Of a stretch of 64,000 nucleotides of DNA, positions 60,432 to 64,000 are shown one piece after another. How positions within the stretch are numbered: the first letter of the stretch is position 1; every line of letters begins with the position of its first letter. The notes under the pieces are model-generated. The model had not been told where the DNA came from and made no database searches. It worked only from the letters and a program-made list of their open reading frames with translations. Position numbers and translations under genes: made by a program. Source of the DNA: Prosapia bicincta (Eukaryota; Arthropoda; Insecta; Hemiptera; Cercopidae); contig JBAIZL010000005.1 in the NCBI GenBank assembly GCA_036971475.1, positions 234,652,369 through 234,716,368 on the forward strand. Reading direction: 5' to 3'.

Positions 60432-60434
<3 letters not shown>
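60298..60434 (+). repeat. PLE 3' end fragment, same family as 48708-49460, with inverted stub
   Basis: 60331-60434 matches the 3' end of the minus-strand PLE at 48708-48808 almost base for base (ttcgacaatggtcaagtgac, then cgaaaggcgcctcatcactc), ending atattaacttca before (TA)n. On its left, 60298-60330 is an inverted copy of its own last bases (tgaagttaatatatta). It keeps stem II, GAAA and stem III of the hammerhead-like fold, here with AGG-CG-CCU, but lacks the 5' half of stem I. Confidence 0.85.

Positions 60435-60483
<49 letters not shown>
60434..60483. repeat. (TA)n microsatellite
   Basis: TA run starting exactly at the end of the PLE fragment, the same junction as at 48707. Confidence 0.95.
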
Positions 60484-60488
<5 letters not shown>

Positions 60489-60499
60489 TATTTATTTAT

Positions 60500-60640
60500 T
60501 TAGTTTTGAAACTTGAAGATTGTTCCAAAGAAGCTAATGCTAAAGAGATTCCAAGTATTCTTTTGAAAAGCTTAGAAGAAATGGTGTTGTAGCTCAGTCA
60601 TATGATGGAGGATCTGTGATGTCAATTGCACTTACTACAC
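60500..60640 (+). pseudogene. hAT transposase scrap
   Basis: Translation in two frames gives VLKLEDCSKEANAKEIPSIL, then EKLRRNGVVAQSYDGGSVMS. The second segment fits the (C/G)-x-x-Y-D-G-(A/G)-x-x-M block of ZMYM1-like hAT transposases, and the first fits the helix before it. Only about 45 residues remain, with one frameshift. Confidence 0.6.
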
Positions 60641-62301
60641 TTCCCAAAACCACCTTACTACTCTATTCTTCAGAAATCCATTAGAAGTTCAAATTATGAA
60701 AGGGTTGATTAAAATACTATTGGCATGTACTACAAGATGGATTGTAAACATAAAAAATTGCATAAAATTTTGATGTAATTAGAGATGCTTTAATATTTGA
60801 TGTGTTTATTGCTGCTGTTGAAATTGCAAAACTCATCTGAAAACAATAGAAAATTTGCCAGTGAAATCCATTAGGGAGTGAACTTTTTTCTATTCTGCTT
60901 AGATCCTTGATACTGTTGATAGCAGTTTTTGAACACAACTCCAGTTATCATTTACTTTTAAACCAAATATTTTTACTTTCTTTAATTTGTGTTGTCATCT
61001 TTTTTTATGACTTCAAATTTTAGTGTTCTTATATATGTTTCATTATTATATATTGTGTATACCTTCTTTTTCTAATTTGTTGAAACTTCCATGTCAAACT
61101 AGTCTTGATCTTTAGTTTCATTTTTAACATTGTATAAGTTTGTATGTCCAGTTTTGAGTATTTCCTATCAAAAGTTAGTACTCTCAGATAAGTACATACC
61201 TCCAAGTATGACTCTGATTAAAATTTAAATTCATTTATAATACAGCCTTAAAGTATGACATAAAGCACTTACTTATTTGATACATAATACATTTTATTTA
61301 AATATATTTTTAATAATTTTATGATTTATATTTAATTTATGATGATTGATTTATGTTAAATTATTTAAAAGCTTACAAAGATGTCCACAACCTTATAATT
61401 AACTCTGTTCAATTTATTGATTTCTTCAAAAGTATAATATTTTCAGATTTAATCAAATCAAATTTTTGTCATAAAATTCACTGTTACAGAATTTCTTACA
61501 TTTCAGTACTCAAATGTCTATTTGTCTCTAATATTAACTTCTCTAATTTATTTTTAACGTTAGAGCTACCAATGTCATTTTAAGGTCAATATTTAGGAAA
61601 TTTTTATTAAGTGTCCATAAAGAATGAAAAAGTAATTTTAAATTAATTAAGTTATTGAAGGACTGAAGATTAAATAAGCCTGATTAATGTTGAGAAAAAT
61701 ATTTAAAATGAAAGAAGCACCTGTTTTCACTCATTGGTAATTAATTGTCCAATATATGGGCAAAGTTTATGTAGCTTTGAGTTGTATAGATATCAGCATA
61801 GTATAAATCTAAACTCTTGATATTGTTGTTGATGAACATTGCAAAGTCTGGTTGCCACACAAACTTTGAATATTTCACTTTATCTTAATACACGATACTA
61901 GCACTTGATTTGTCACTATTCACCATTGAAATTTACTAACACATAATTTATAGTTTAATTTGAACATATTAAATATCGTTTTCATTTAACTTACTGACAC
62001 ATAAGATGTTTTCATATTCGCATATTTGCAGGAAAATTTCCAGATGTGCTAACTGACACGGGTTTCCATAAAGTTAATGTAGAGCGTTGTATACAGTATC
62101 ACAATTCATCTCTGATTAAAACAGCTAAAGAGCCTTCCAAAGAATTTTTCCATATTGAAATTTGTGTCTGGAGTCAATTAAAGTGTTATTATGAACAAAT
62201 GAATTGAACATTGCAATAAAATTGATCCAATCCTCTATATTGCCAAAAAATATCAGTATTTGAAGCTTGGGTAAATTGATTAAACTACCAAGGTTAAGTA
62301 A

Positions 62302-62936
62302 GGCTTGTCGCACACTGGATCCGTTCAGTTCAGTGTGCTCAGCTCAGTCGCTTCCGCCAACATTCGGAAACAATGTAATCAAATGTAGAACAGCACACAT
62401 CATCCGTTCCATCAGTTCAGTTCAGTCCATTCCGTCCGTCTCAGCCACTTTTCGGTCAGAAGTGACGGAAGGACTGAGACGTCGTGCATGCACAGAGTAC
62501 AGATAGTCAGTAGTGTTGTGCAACTGAACTCAGGCGGTCTGACATATGTTCACAGTGCTGTGATTATTGGATTGTTGATTTGTTTATTTTTAAGATGAGT
62601 TTTGATGAAGGACTATTTCAGCAGTACAGGCATATCCAATGTTGTACGACCTGTCACACAAGGATTACTATAATATTACAATGAAGGAGGATACTCTTCC
62701 TCACTATCCCGTGCGACATTAATACTGTGCATCCACAGTATTTTTCATTCTTTCAGTATTTCTTTTTTCCTTGATACTTAATCATCCTCTTCTGCAGCTA
62801 GTATCAATTCTATTACAACTCGAGGTTGGCGCTTAAACTTAACGGCTGAACTGAACGGACGCAATGTGTGGGAAAACTGCTGGAACTGATCTGAGCTGAG
62901 CGGACTGAACTGAACGAATCCAGTGTGTAACAAGTC
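62302..62936 (+). mobile_element. PIF/Harbinger-type element encoding a MADF-like peptide, 635 bp
   Basis: The ends are inverted: ggcttgtcgcacactggatc and the mirror of gattcgttcagttcagtccg, matching over about 45 bp with the run cgttcagttcagt shared. They are flanked by TAA on the left and TTA on the right, near the TWA target of Harbinger. Inside, from 62595, MSFDEGLFQQY is followed after a frameshift by AYPMLYDLSHKDYYNITMKE. This is the start of a MADF domain (Y-P-x-L-Y-D-x-x-x-K-x-Y-x-N). MADF/Myb-like proteins are the second gene of many Harbinger transposons. The DDE transposase is absent, so it is non-autonomous. Confidence 0.78.
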
Positions 62937-63050
62937 TTAATCAACCTTTTTGTATTTAACTTTTTTTGGACATTTGGTCCTTTTCTTTCGCAGTAAAAAA
63001 ATAAAGTTCTGAAAATTTGTTTTTATTCATGAAGAGCTGGTTGATAATCA

Positions 63051-63262
63051 CTTATTACAATATAAAATTACTTACAACCAGACATTATAGTAATAAAAGT
63101 TGTTAAACTATTAACTCACACTTGGAAGTAACATTTTCGTCTAACGACTAAGACTGAAGAAGTTGTTAGACAAAAACGTTACCTCCAAGTGTGAGTTAAT
63201 AATTTTAAAAATTTATGTCAATATAATATCTCGTTGCAAGTAGTTTTATATTGTAATAAGTG
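63051..63262. repeat. 210-bp inverted repeat, hammerhead-like centre
   Basis: The outer arms cacttattacaatataaaat and its mirror, and the inner arms ttaactcacacttggaagta with tacctccaagtgtgagttaa, pair around about 15 bp. The plus-strand centre has CTGAAGA at 63154-63160, then agttgttagac and aaaaacgttacc, recalling the PLE hammerhead layout with a changed GAAA box. A fold-back of PLE ends is the likeliest origin. Confidence 0.65.
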
Positions 63263-64000
63263 GAAAATAAAGATTTTGAACTTTGGTTTTAATTTAAAAC
63301 CTTTTTTGCAATTCCCATGATTTAGTTGTGAAAGTGTCTTCTAAATATTCTCATGTAGCAATGAAGCTATTGTGAATTCGGTAGATTTCAACTAATGTTC
63401 CCTTAGAAGAGAAATCATTATTGACTATGTTAAAGCTACGTTGTAATTCACTTATAATCTTTGTATTGTGATGTTGTTGGTGAACATTGTAAAGTCTGCT
63501 TGACACTCAAACTTTGGATTGAAGTTTCACTTTGTCTAAATACACTGTAATAACATTGAATTTGTCACAACTGTTCATTGTTCACAACTGAAGTTACTAA
63601 ATCATAATTAGAGTTTATATTGAACATACTAAATATCTTGGGGATTTCATTTAATTTAAAGGATGAGGTTTGCTTACAATAGGGACTGAACAAATATCAA
63701 AATGCCGTTTTAAGTAAACATGTGCTGCTGAACATCAACACATCTGGAAACACTCTAACATAGGCAATTTGACATTAGGATAGACATCCTAAACGGAGAG
63801 ATTTTTAGGTTATTTAGATTTCATCGTGTTATTTTCAGGTCATTGCTATTGGAAATAGGTTCTAAATTAGTAAAAAATAAGAAAATAGAACAGACCTATG
63901 GTCATGAATATTAGTGGGTTTTAATTATCATAAATGTTATTATTATTGATATTTGCACTTTTTTGAAATTTATTTGAGTTAATATTTAATTTTTCTTTCC

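Larger units (their letters stand above)
57082..64000 (+). other. INPP4 intron 10 (open at window end), remaining sequence
   Basis: Outside the listed elements, 58600-59820, 60650-62290 and 63270-64000 show no recognised exon. Minus-strand ORFs at 58876-59196 and 60717-60938 lack recognisable domains. A part of the 61850-61980 region (ttgatgaacattgcaaagtc, gttgccacacaaactttgaa) recurs diverged at 63476-63640, a dispersed direct repeat of about 150 bp. Confidence 0.5.

Overview
The window looks like AT-rich nuclear DNA of an arthropod, most likely an insect. It carries widely spaced GT-AG introns, long (TA)n microsatellites, and remnants of Penelope-like, mariner, pogo/Tigger, hAT, PIF/Harbinger and (probably) piggyBac elements. 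There are no operons, bacterial ribosome-binding sites or CRISPR arrays. The order of insect cannot be fixed from the sequence.

Only one host gene is recognisable. It is the 5' part of a plus-strand inositol-3,4-bisphosphate 4-phosphatase (INPP4 family) gene. Ten coding exons (10677-10794, 31793-31948, 37237-37437, 39131-39285, 43963-44277, 45873-46075, 46764-46924, 49821-50004, 54698-54788, 56968-57081) join in frame with compatible splice phases. They give 566 residues: a PH-like domain, a C2 domain, and the conserved middle region of the family. The last visible exon ends at a donor site. The catalytic CX5R region is not seen, so the gene should continue past 64000. Introns make up most of the window, and the first is 21 kb.

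Region by region: 1-10300 is upstream DNA with Penelope-like (PLE) debris and no firm gene. 10300-10794 is the probable gene start. 10795-31792 (intron 1) holds a GIY-YIG PLE fragment, fold-back PLE ends, a decayed mariner, a pogo/Tigger remnant, a CpG-rich patch and a hAT tail. 31949-57081 alternates exons with introns carrying a probable piggyBac element, a pogo-type element, a deleted mariner with intact ends, a minus-strand PLE with a 216-codon open frame, a non-LTR reverse transcriptase and a minus-strand hAT relic. 57082-64000 holds a deleted Tigger, PLE ends between (TA)n tracts, a hAT scrap and a Harbinger-type element encoding a MADF-like peptide.

The most interesting signal is a scattered set of PLE termini, often paired as inverted repeats. 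Several carry hammerhead-ribozyme-like folds: a CUGANGA box, a short stem II, GAAA, a minimal stem III and, in the best case, a 7-bp stem I. Several of these ends abut (TA)n microsatellites at the same base. All family calls were made by eye from motifs and translations; no search was run.
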